Shown: positions 1-7,989 of the stretch, one piece after another
How positions within the stretch are numbered: the first letter of the stretch is position 1
Layout of the letters: every line of letters begins with the position of its first letter
NCBI GenBank assembly: GCA_964609385.1
Contig: CAZSSM010000013.1
Location: 1 to 64,000, forward strand
Length of the DNA stretch: 64,000 bases
Direction: 5' to 3'
From: CAZSSM01 sp964609385
Lineage (GTDB): Bacteria; Planctomycetota; Planctomycetia; Isosphaerales; Isosphaeraceae
Notes under the pieces: model-generated
Databases searched by the model: none
Seen by the model: the letters and a program-made list of their open reading frames with translations, nothing else
Told to the model about the DNA's origin: nothing
Made by a program: the position numbers and the translations under genes

Positions 1-137
1 AAGATGAGGTCACTGGGTAGTAAACGTGCTAGGTGCACCGACCCCGCCCCGAATAGAGGGGACTGAAACGGCCGGGGGTTCGGTCGACCCAAGGATCTCT
101 TCCCGCGGTGCACCGACCCCGCCCCGAATAGAGGGGA
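1..137 (+). CRISPR. CRISPR array, leader-distal end (cut by window edge)
   Basis: A 38-base repeat at 32-69 starts GGTGCACCGACCCC and ends GGGGACTGAAAC. It recurs at 107-137, where the first 31 bases are identical and the last 7 have diverged. The two are separated by a unique 37-base spacer (70-106), and bases 1-31 look like part of a preceding spacer. The GAAAC 3' end and the degenerate last copy are typical of the trailing end of an array read on the plus strand, so the leader, the rest of the array and any cas genes should lie to the left of the window. The repeat contains a possible stem (CCCC ... GGGG). No cas gene is present in the window, so the subtype cannot be given. Confidence 0.85.
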
Positions 138-142
138 GGTGG

Positions 143-277
143 GAAGCCGATCACGATGGGCGCTTGTTTAGTTTTGTCCTTGAGTGATTCGCGTTGATCA
201 CGCTTGCGGTGAATGGATCGAATCTTGTTCTTGGCATCGTCGGCAGGCGTATCATTCGACCTATCGTGATCGGCTTC
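143..277. repeat. 15-bp inverted repeat just after the CRISPR array
   Basis: GAAGCCGATCACGAT at 143-157 is exactly inverted at 263-277, with 105 bases between the arms. Nothing coding is convincing between 138 and 480. The arms could mark a small decayed mobile element, a regulatory site or a long hairpin; the sequence does not decide between these. Confidence 0.4.
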
Positions 278-480
278 GGGAAGCCTTGCAGACGTTCGAG
301 GTCGGATCCGGTAATCTGACCGAATCGCCTGGTGAGTTTGGGGCGGCTCGTGCAGGGCTGGGTCGGGTCACGGAGGCTGTCCCGGACCACACGCCGATCG
401 GTTGGTTGGGCGCTTGCCGGAGGACCACGTCCGTGTCACGATTGCGGAGGCGACGCCCGCGTCCACGAACCAAGGGGGCG

Positions 481-1410
481 GTGCGGCTCAACGAACAGAC
501 CGGACCGCTCGTCGCCGGGGACCGCCAGCGCCTGACGCTCTACCTCGATGATGAGGTCGTCGACCGCGCCGAGATGATCCTCAGTCGGTCGGGCCAAGAA
601 TCGCTGCCCAGCTACTGCGAGCGGCTGCTGGTCGAGGCCATCGCTGAGCGGTTCGAGGCGTTCCTCAAAGAGGAGGAGGGGCGTCGACAGCAACTCCTGG
701 AGGGCCTCGACGACATCACCGACGAGATGGCCGTCGTCTACGAATGGGATCCCGACCCCTCCGAGGACCTCGGACCCTTCGAAGAGTCCAGGGATCGCGT
801 CCCGGACCGGACTGGAGCCGCGCAGGGTTCCGTGCCGAGCCCGAACGTGCGCCCCGACGAGGTCCTGGTCCTGGAGTCGGACCGCGGCGAGGCCGAGCCG
901 AAACCGCCGGAGGAACCCTTGGCGCGGTATCGCCCCGATCAGCTCGACGAGGCCGCGCAGACGATCCTCCGACACGCCGGGCTCCTGCCCACCGACCGCC
1001 CGGCCTTCCTGCCGGCGCTCCGTCGAGGCGAGCCGATCGCGACCGAGACGAGCCAGGAGCTAATCGCCACTCTGGTGGCCCTGGAGGCCCGCTGGCGCGG
1101 AGCCCCGACGATCGAGCGCCGGGTGGCCTATGCGGTCTACCGCCTGGCCTTCGAGGGACAGGTCCTGATCACCGACGCCTGGCTCAACGCGGCCGTCGAG
1201 CAGGGGACCGTCGACCTGCTTCGGACGATCCAGCAGTACTCCGACCGGATCCTCTCGGGCGTGCTCGGCGCCGAGCCCAGTGCGGATTCGCCGAGCGCCG
1301 ACAGACCACCCGAACCTGGTCACGAGGACGATCAAGGGTCCAACTCCGACCCTGAAGGCTCCGAGCCGATCGACGTCGAGGTCCACGACGCGGAGGATGA
1401 TCCCCGATGA
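481..1410 (+). CDS. Hypothetical protein with N-terminal ribbon-helix-helix-like segment
   Basis: The product is 309 aa if it starts at the GTG at 481, which follows a purine-rich AAGGGGG. The frame is open back to 184, but that upstream part is Arg-rich, low in complexity and unlikely to be translated. Residues 10-55 (RLTLYLDDEVVDRAEMILSR and following) have the strand-helix-helix spacing of RHH/CopG-like DNA-binding folds. An acidic Pro-rich linker follows, then a helical C-terminal domain (about 150-265) and an acidic tail. The stop overlaps the start of the next gene (ATGA), so it is probably cotranscribed with glcE and glcF. I do not recognise a named family; a DNA-binding role is inference from the N-terminal pattern. 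Confidence 0.6.
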   Translation: MRLNEQTGPLVAGDRQRLTLYLDDEVVDRAEMILSRSGQESLPSYCERLLVEAIAERFEAFLKEEEGRRQQLLEGLDDITDEMAVVYEWDPDPSEDLGPFEESRDRVPDRTGAAQGSVPSPNVRPDEVLVLESDRGEAEPKPPEEPLARYRPDQLDEAAQTILRHAGLLPTDRPAFLPALRRGEPIATETSQELIATLVALEARWRGAPTIERRVAYAVYRLAFEGQVLITDAWLNAAVEQGTVDLLRTIQQYSDRILSGVLGAEPSADSPSADRPPEPGHEDDQGSNSDPEGSEPIDVEVHDAEDDPR

Positions 1411-2708
1411 GCGAGCCGACGGTCACGACGTCCCCGCTGTCCTGGCCCGAGGCGTTCGACGCGCCGGCCTTGGGCGATGGTTACCGCGCCAGCGCGATCG
1501 AACGTCCCGGCAGCCTGGACGACCTCGGCGCGTCGGTCCGACGTCGGGTCGAAGAGGGCTTGGCGATCTATCCCCAAGGCGGCCGGACCGCCCTGGACTT
1601 CGGAGGCCCGCCCGAACGGCCCGGCGCGGTCATCGACCTGACGGGCCTGGACCGGATCGTCGAATACCCGGCCGAGGATATGACGATCACCGTCGAGGCC
1701 GGCCTGACCCTGACCCGGCTCCAGCAGATCTTGGCCGAGCAAGGACAGCGGCTCCCCCTCGATGCGCCCGACCCCGACCGGGCGACGCTCGGCGGGATCG
1801 TCGCCACCAACGCCTCCGGCCCGCGTCGACTCGCGTTCGGCGGGGTCCGCGACCTGATCCTGGGCGTCCGCTACGTCGATCCGGCCGGCCAAGCGATCCG
1901 GGGCGGCGGCAAGGTCGTCAAGAACGTCGCCGGCTACGACCTACCGCGCCTGATGACCGGGTCGCTAGGGACCTTGGGCGTCCTCGCCGAACTGACCCTG
2001 AAGGTCGCGCCGATCCCCGAGCGTTCCGCCCTGGTCTGGATCGCCTTCCGCGACCTTGAAGGGCTCCAGGAGGCTGGGGCTCGACTGGCTCGAACCCGGA
2101 CCACTCCGGTGTCCCTCGACGTGCTCAACAGCGCCATGGCTAGTGGGTTCGGGGGGGCCGATCGGGTCAACGCCGATGCCTGGAACCTCGTGCTCGGCTT
2201 CGAAGGGAACGGGGACGTCGTCGGTTGGCAGGTCGACCGGATCGGCATCGAACTGGGTCGGACCGACCTGATCGTCTTCGAGCAGGAGCGGACTCATCCC
2301 ATCTGGGACGCCTTGGCGCAGGTCCAGACGCTTCCCGAGGACCAGGCCCCCGACTCGGGGCGCGTCCAGTTGCTGGCCAACCTGAGGCGAGGCTCGACGC
2401 TCGACTGGCTGGGCGTGGTTGACTCGGGGCGCTGGGCGGTCCAAGCCCAGATCGGGAACGGTTTGGTGCATCTCCATCAGCGTGAGCCTGAGGATCTCGA
2501 GACGACCGTCGAGGCGGTGGATCGGCTCCGTGCAGAGGCCGTGGCTCGGGACGGCAACCTGATCGTTCCGCGCTGTCCAACCGCCTGGAAAGCGTCCCTG
2601 AAAGTCTGGGGGGAGCCCCGGGCCGACTGGGCATTGGCCCGTTCGGTCAAGCAGGCCCTCGATCCTGATCGGGTCTTCAACCCCGGCCGATTCGTCGACG
2701 CGATCTGA
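1407..2708 (+). CDS. glcE: Glycolate oxidase FAD-binding subunit (GlcE-like)
   Basis: A 433-aa FAD-linked oxidase of the PCMH type. The PP-loop region is visible as IYPQGGRTALDFGG (about residue 52) and the second FAD-binding segment as LGGIVATNASGPRR and GGGKVVKNVAGYDL, followed by a glycine-rich GSLGTLGVLAELTLKV. This order and length match GlcE, the subunit that works with GlcD and the iron-sulfur subunit GlcF to oxidise glycolate to glyoxylate in photorespiratory-type carbon salvage. The start ATG overlaps the upstream stop by 4 bases, and glcF follows after 135 bases. No glcD is in the window, so the catalytic subunit must be elsewhere or be a different 2-hydroxyacid dehydrogenase. Confidence 0.85.
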   Translation: MSEPTVTTSPLSWPEAFDAPALGDGYRASAIERPGSLDDLGASVRRRVEEGLAIYPQGGRTALDFGGPPERPGAVIDLTGLDRIVEYPAEDMTITVEAGLTLTRLQQILAEQGQRLPLDAPDPDRATLGGIVATNASGPRRLAFGGVRDLILGVRYVDPAGQAIRGGGKVVKNVAGYDLPRLMTGSLGTLGVLAELTLKVAPIPERSALVWIAFRDLEGLQEAGARLARTRTTPVSLDVLNSAMASGFGGADRVNADAWNLVLGFEGNGDVVGWQVDRIGIELGRTDLIVFEQERTHPIWDALAQVQTLPEDQAPDSGRVQLLANLRRGSTLDWLGVVDSGRWAVQAQIGNGLVHLHQREPEDLETTVEAVDRLRAEAVARDGNLIVPRCPTAWKASLKVWGEPRADWALARSVKQALDPDRVFNPGRFVDAI

Positions 2709-2843
2709 CTCGGGATCGGCCGCAGTTTGAATCGCACCGGCTCGTTGCGTTGACTTACAATGGGACCCGACGAGACGCCGTTCCCCGCCGCCTCCGATCC
2801 GATTCCGTCCCACCCAGGCCTCGCCTTCGAAAGCGGGTTTGTG

Positions 2844-4268
2844 ATGAGCACCGCCGTCCCGACCAGCCCACCGGAGACTCCGTCGACGTCGCCCTCGAGC
2901 AACGCGAGTAAGAACAACCCGGGCGTCGACCTGGACTGGATCCGCGAGAAGATCGACCACAGCCTCTACACCGACTGCGTCCACTGCGGCCTCTGCACGG
3001 CCAGTTGCCCGACCTATCTGGAGACCGGTGACGAGAACGACGGTCCGCGCGGGCGGATCTACCTGATGCGGATGATCGCCGAGGAGAAGCTGACCGCCAG
3101 CCCCCAGGTCCGCAATCACCTGGAAACCTGCCTGGACTGCCGGGCCTGCGAGACGGCCTGCCCCTCCGGCGTGCAGTACGGGCGGATCATTGAGCCGTTC
3201 AAGGTCGCCCTCCATCAGCATCCCCCCGCGCCTTCGGCCTCGTCGACGGCGAACCGTGCGTCGTCTGCGTCGAAGGAGCAGGGCCGCGATAGCTGGCTGT
3301 TCCGGCTGATCCTGACGCACCTCTTCCCGTACAAAGACCGAGTCAAGTTGGCCATCGCGCCGGCGCGGTTGCTCCAGCGGCTGGGGGGGATGCGGCTCCT
3401 CGAACGGAGCGGGATCTTCGCCCTGTTGCCGCCGACGCTCCGACGGATGCGCGAGATGCTTCCCGAGCCGGGCCCGTCGACCCCCGGATTGCCCGAGATC
3501 CTGCCGCCGGTCGGCCCTCGACGCGCCACCGTCGCGCTGTTCACCGGATGCGTCGCCGATGCGATGTTCCCAAGCACCAATGCGGCCACCGCGCGGGTGC
3601 TCCAGCACAACGGCTGTGAGGTCCACATCCCACGCGGTCAGGGATGCTGCGGCGCGATCGCCTACCACGGTGGTGACGAAGACGGGGCCCTGGAACGGGC
3701 TGACGCGACAATGACCCTGTTCGATCCGAAACGCTACGACGCGATCATCTTCAATGCGGCCGGGTGCGGGGCGATGGTCAAGGATTACCACCACCTGGTC
3801 CCGCCCGCCGAAAGGGCGAAGGCCGAGGCGTTCGTCGCCAAGGTCCGCGACATCCACGAGTTCCTCGTCGAATTGGGGCCGGTTGCGCCTACGAACCGGC
3901 TGGAGCAGGTGGTCACCTACCATGACGCCTGCCACCTCCGCCACGCGCAGGGGGTTCAGTCGCAGCCTCGACAGCTCCTGAACCTGATCGAAGGGCTCGA
4001 CCTGCGACCCTTGACCGAGAGTGAGGTCTGCTGTGGCGCGGCGGGCACCTACAACATGACCCAGCCGGCGATGGCCGAGCGACTCGGGCGTCGGAAGCGC
4101 GAGCACATCGATCGGACCGGCGCCGACGTGGTCGTCACCGGCAACGTCGGCTGTATCATGCAGATCGCCCACCAGGTCAAGGGGCTCGATCGGCCGATCC
4201 GGGTCCTCCACCCGATCGACCTGCTCGACGAGGCCTACGGGCCGGTCCCCACATCGTCGACCGTTTGA
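2844..4268 (+). CDS. glcF: Glycolate oxidase iron-sulfur subunit (GlcF-like)
   Basis: 474 aa from the ATG at 2844; an in-frame upstream ATG at 2760 would add 28 unremarkable residues. Two 4Fe-4S ferredoxin motifs lie near residues 44 (CVHCGLCTASCP) and 95 (CLDCRACETACP). Two cysteine-rich CCG domains follow, seen as GCCGAIAYHGG and VCCGAAGTYN with the associated CxxCxAD- and HDACHLRHAQ-like segments. This is the normal GlcF layout for passing electrons from the flavin subunits to the membrane quinone pool. A short Ser/Pro/Thr-rich N terminus precedes the first cluster. Directly downstream of glcE on the same strand, so the pair forms a functional unit. Confidence 0.9.
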   Translation: MSTAVPTSPPETPSTSPSSNASKNNPGVDLDWIREKIDHSLYTDCVHCGLCTASCPTYLETGDENDGPRGRIYLMRMIAEEKLTASPQVRNHLETCLDCRACETACPSGVQYGRIIEPFKVALHQHPPAPSASSTANRASSASKEQGRDSWLFRLILTHLFPYKDRVKLAIAPARLLQRLGGMRLLERSGIFALLPPTLRRMREMLPEPGPSTPGLPEILPPVGPRRATVALFTGCVADAMFPSTNAATARVLQHNGCEVHIPRGQGCCGAIAYHGGDEDGALERADATMTLFDPKRYDAIIFNAAGCGAMVKDYHHLVPPAERAKAEAFVAKVRDIHEFLVELGPVAPTNRLEQVVTYHDACHLRHAQGVQSQPRQLLNLIEGLDLRPLTESEVCCGAAGTYNMTQPAMAERLGRRKREHIDRTGADVVVTGNVGCIMQIAHQVKGLDRPIRVLHPIDLLDEAYGPVPTSSTV

Positions 4269-4538
4269 CGGAAGCCTCGGTCGGGTCGAAATACGTCGAT
4301 CCGGATTCTTCGGCAAACCCGGTCCGAACCGACCCGGTTTTCCCACAACTTTCGGGCGTACCGCCACGATACTACTGTAACACGACACGCTGACGCCCGT
4401 CCGGCGTCGCGGTCGTTCGACATCTCGGCGCGACCTGATCGATCGGGAGCTTGGGGTCCTTCGCCGAGACTCGTCCTGTAAACACATGTTTTCGGTCCGA
4501 CCCGCATTGGAGGCGAATTCCCGCACGGGATTGCTTCC

Positions 4539-5279
4539 ATGAGCCTCAGACCCGATGCCTTCGACTTCGATGACCAAGATGGGTCGGACCAGATCTTGAA
4601 GGCGTTGGCCGAGGCTTCCGTGGCCTGGCAGTCGCCCGATCAACTGGCCTCGACGCTGGGTTGGAAACGGTCGCGGGTCGCGGACCGACTCGTCGACCTG
4701 GAGGATCGCGGGCTGGTCGAGACCTGGGACCTCGAGGAGGACCTGTACACCGTCTTGACCCCGTTGGGTGCCCAGCGGATGGGGGTTCGACTGGTCGAGG
4801 GTGGGACGGAGACCCCGCTCTACTGGGAACCGATCGCATCGCCGGAGCCTCGTCCCGCCCGTGCCCGGTTGACCTGTTGCAAGGCCGCCTCGGCCGACGG
4901 TGCCTTCGTCGTCGACCCGAACCCCAGCGCTGAGGCGATGGCCGAGCATCACGAGTGGACCGCGGCGTCCCAACGGGTCAACGACCCCGATCGGCTCCCT
5001 CGACCGACCCAATTGGTCGGGCTTAGCCAGGTCGGTTGGCCCGGTCCGAGCCAGGTCGAGCCCCACCAGCCCTGCCCAGTCTGCCAGGATCGTCCTCTGA
5101 GCCTGTCTTCCTACTGCCTCTACTGCGATCGCTGGGGCGCCGACGCGATCCTCCAGAAGTTGACCGGCCCGGCATCCCCAGATCCTGACCCCGCGCCCAC
5201 GGTTGTCGAACCGCGATCGCGACGGGCCACAACCGGCCGACCCTCGAGACGACGACCCGTGACCGCTCGCGCTGTATGA
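4539..5279 (+). CDS. Winged-helix protein with C-terminal zinc ribbon
   Basis: 246 aa. Residues 18-78 (ILKALAEASVAWQSPDQLAS, then RVADRLVDLEDRGLVETWDL) read as a MarR-like winged helix: helix, recognition helix, then a wing ending in YTVLTPLGAQRMG. Near residue 185 there is a four-cysteine cluster (CPVCQDRP ... YCLYC) typical of a zinc ribbon, followed by a basic disordered tail. It stands alone with 270 bases upstream. A transcription-related or DNA-binding role is reasonable from the fold, but no target or family name can be given. Confidence 0.65.
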   Translation: MSLRPDAFDFDDQDGSDQILKALAEASVAWQSPDQLASTLGWKRSRVADRLVDLEDRGLVETWDLEEDLYTVLTPLGAQRMGVRLVEGGTETPLYWEPIASPEPRPARARLTCCKAASADGAFVVDPNPSAEAMAEHHEWTAASQRVNDPDRLPRPTQLVGLSQVGWPGPSQVEPHQPCPVCQDRPLSLSSYCLYCDRWGADAILQKLTGPASPDPDPAPTVVEPRSRRATTGRPSRRRPVTARAV

Positions 5280-5437
5280 TTGCCCAGTGAATAGTATTTG
5301 CGACTTTTGATAACTTGTAAAATTTATTTATTATTTCATATCTGATGCATCCCCGGGACGCGAGACCGTTGGAGATGCATCGTGCGGGAGGAAGCACAGA
5401 CCCGGATTTGGTCAATCGTCCAGGCGCTGAGAGATCG
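5280..5437. other. AT-rich intergenic segment between convergent genes
   Basis: Bases 5281-5345 are strikingly AT-rich compared with the surroundings (for example AAATTTATTTATTATTTCAT). They separate the 3' end of the winged-helix gene from the 3' end of the leftward RTX-like gene and may hold termination signals; no clean GC stem plus T-run was found. Confidence 0.4.
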
Positions 5438-7168
5438 CTAGGATCCGATTACAGTTTCGAATCCGCTAATGGTGAGGCGATTGAAGATCGTATCGGGAAT
5501 ATTCAGAAGCGTGAGCACGTCAGGAGAGCCGCTATCTCCAGCGAGGATAGCCGAGACGAGCTGGACGTTGTCCAAGGTAACTCTGTCGACACCCTGATTG
5601 CCTCTGATGATTAGCTGGTCATACTCTCCATCTCTAACGGTGATCGTATCGTTGCCGTTACCCCCAGACAAACTGACGACCTCGTTATTGGGCCCGTCAG
5701 CGATAACGTTGTCGAGGTCGATCACATCGTCACCATCGCCAGCGTCCACATTCAATCCGCGGCCGAAGGTGCTCCTCGGATTGGCAAACACGTCGAAGGT
5801 GTCGTCTCCCCCACCCAGATTGACGTCTAGCAAGCTCGTCGGGAGGACGACCTGTGACAGTCCGATCTCATCATCGCCATCGCTGGTCGAGATCGCTAGA
5901 CCGACCACACCAGTGCCAGAAACGCCGACAATCCGGACATTGACTAGATCTATCTCCGACTCAAAATAACCGCCGTCGATGTCAATGTCAAATGGTGATC
6001 TGTGAACTGTTCCTATGGAACCTATGTATACTGGCGAGTCATCGACTCGAATGATGGCAGGACCGTCGTAAGAGCCGCCATTTAAGTGCATGCTAACATA
6101 ACCTGACTCCTCCACAAACAAACCGATGGAATCATCTAGGTTCGGCTGGTTTAAAGTGATGGTATCGTTGAGTCCCTCTTCGAGATCGATCGATACGGGG
6201 CCTTCATGGGTCGTGTCGGTCAGTGTAATGACGTTCTCTTCTGCTTCTCCCGTAGATTTAATCGAGACGGAATTTTCGTGTGTCGTATTAAGGAACAAGA
6301 TGGAATTTTCTTCCGATCCGGAGGTCTCGATCTCGACGGGACTCAAGAAGAGTGCGCCTTGTGAGGGGGTCCCAATCAGTGAGACGTCATTTCCTCCTGA
6401 GCCGGAGACCCGAACGCTGCCGAAGGCCAGGCTGTCCTTGAGTTCGGCGGTGTCATCCCCGATACCAAGTTGGATCTCGGTCGTACCGTTGAACGAATCG
6501 AAATTGCTGATATAGGTATCGCTTCCGCTACCCAGGTCGATCGTGTAGGCGTCGGTAAAGGGGCTGGCCGAATTGGCCGAGTTAAAGACGTCGGGACCGC
6601 CTAGCAGCTCGACATTGACCGCGCCGCCGAAGCCAACGCGGTCGATCGTGACCTCGTCGACGTTGCTACCGCCAGTGACCTGGACATCCCCAGAGATGAT
6701 GGGGCTGCTGTTCGTCCCGAAGGGCGTTGGATCGTCGATCTGGAGTTTGTTCGCGCCACTGCCCAGATTGGCTGTCAGCGCTGTTCCGTCTGAGGCGCCG
6801 TCAAGGTCGACCGAAAGGTTCACTTCGTCGGCGCTATCGCCAAGCTGGAGTGTGATGCCGAGCACGCCGTTGAACGTAAAGCCTTCGGCGAAGCCAGCCG
6901 GGAGATCGGCGGTTGGGATCGGGGTGCCGTCGGAACTGGTTAGGTCTGCTCCTCCAGTTTGGCCGAGTACGGCAACCGAATCGTTGAAGTTGTTGATCGT
7001 GGAGATGTCGACTTGGGTTTGATCGCCAGGTTGATCAACAAGTGAGAGCACGCCCCCAGCCAGCGAGATCGAGACGACGGGCATGACGCGGAGATGAAGC
7101 GGCTCGCAGGACGGTTGGACAAACTGGCGTCGAAGTCGTCGCGATGAAGGGTTTCTGCGACGTTGCAT
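5438..7168 (-). CDS. Exported RTX-like repeat protein with LEPR-type N terminus
   Basis: 576 aa. The N terminus is basic (MQRRRNPSSRRLRRQF) and runs into CEPLHLRVMPVVSIS, resembling the LEPR-xLL element at the start of many planctomycete surface proteins. The rest is beta-rich and acidic, with scattered calcium-type turns such as LGSGSDTY, SGSGGNDVS, SDGDDEIG, GGGDDTFDV, AGDGDDVID and GGNGNDTIT. This is the pattern of hemolysin-type calcium-binding or beta-helix surface proteins. Base composition is visibly less GC-rich than in neighbours, and it sits in an AT-rich island, which suggests relaxed codon choice or acquisition. There is no obvious catalytic domain; an adhesive or structural surface role is inference. 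Confidence 0.65.
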   Translation of the reverse strand: MQRRRNPSSRRLRRQFVQPSCEPLHLRVMPVVSISLAGGVLSLVDQPGDQTQVDISTINNFNDSVAVLGQTGGADLTSSDGTPIPTADLPAGFAEGFTFNGVLGITLQLGDSADEVNLSVDLDGASDGTALTANLGSGANKLQIDDPTPFGTNSSPIISGDVQVTGGSNVDEVTIDRVGFGGAVNVELLGGPDVFNSANSASPFTDAYTIDLGSGSDTYISNFDSFNGTTEIQLGIGDDTAELKDSLAFGSVRVSGSGGNDVSLIGTPSQGALFLSPVEIETSGSEENSILFLNTTHENSVSIKSTGEAEENVITLTDTTHEGPVSIDLEEGLNDTITLNQPNLDDSIGLFVEESGYVSMHLNGGSYDGPAIIRVDDSPVYIGSIGTVHRSPFDIDIDGGYFESEIDLVNVRIVGVSGTGVVGLAISTSDGDDEIGLSQVVLPTSLLDVNLGGGDDTFDVFANPRSTFGRGLNVDAGDGDDVIDLDNVIADGPNNEVVSLSGGNGNDTITVRDGEYDQLIIRGNQGVDRVTLDNVQLVSAILAGDSGSPDVLTLLNIPDTIFNRLTISGFETVIGS

Positions 7169-7989
7169 CGGGAGATGCCTTTCTTGAAGGGAGGATCGGC
7201 ACGGGTGTAGCAGTCCGATACGGGACCGCCAACCATCGACCCGTCACGAGGGCGATCGCTTTTTTGAGCGGTGCGACCGCCTTCTTCAGACGCTAAAGTT
7301 CCCCACTTTGGTTATCAACAGAATATTCCGGAATTCCCGAGATTTTTAGATGAGCTGGCTTCAGTGGATTAGGACATTCTGAAAAAACCAAGATAACCGG
7401 AGTTAAGATGGTTACGACTAAGCACTCTCTATCAAAATAAACCAAGAGATGATTGAGCTAAGAATCCAGAGACACCTTCAGACCTTAGATTCAGTCGCGA
7501 CGCACCTCGCGGATCCTGTCCTCAGCATAATCGACTGCTCAACGGATCTCCGGTATCGATTGTTCGACACCCTGGCCGAGCCAATCTGGACGACCCGCGA
7601 TCTTCCGACCCCTTGGTTTTTTCGCGGTGAAGGTCGTCGTATTCAACATAGAAGGTTTTTGATGCAAGCCTCAAGATCGCGTCCATCCCAATCGAGTCGT
7701 CCATGTGAAGCAGGACTTCGCAAATTCTTTGAATTCATATCAAAACGTAATTTGTTTGTTGGTAATTGATAAGAAGAAATTTGATTTCCTGGGACGTTCT
7801 GAGATGGCCAGGGATTGCGAGAGGGATCGAAGTAGACCTTCAAATGACGCTACCAGAACATGTTCTCTAGATTCGGCCCGCTAGCAAACTCGCCCAATTT
7901 GGCAAAGGGTCCGATCTTAGTCTTTCCGACTATTGGTCTTGTTTTTGCGGGTTCGATCTAAATTGTGCGTGTTTGTGCATTATGGTTTG
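7169..7989. other. 820-bp AT-rich intergenic region, no supported gene
   Basis: This stretch separates the 5' end of the RTX-like gene from the 3' end of the GT4 gene. It contains several AT-rich runs (7290-7450, 7710-7800). Small reading frames exist on both strands (7449-7769 plus, 7522-7704 minus) but none has a good ribosome site or recognisable protein features. It may hold the RTX-like gene's promoter at the left and otherwise looks like decayed or acquired sequence. Confidence 0.5.

Noticed and set aside
1..480. Expected cas genes beside the CRISPR array
   Set aside because: None of the frames in the window resembles a Cas protein; they must lie to the left.
1965..5066. A 1033-codon open frame on the minus strand across glcE and glcF
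   Set aside because: High-GC codon bias leaves the antisense frame open; composition is Arg/Gly-rich, with no domains, and glcE/glcF on the plus strand are convincing.
7449..7769. Small plus-strand frame in the AT-rich gap, and others opposite it
   Set aside because: No ribosome site, no recognisable sequence, and composition expected by chance.
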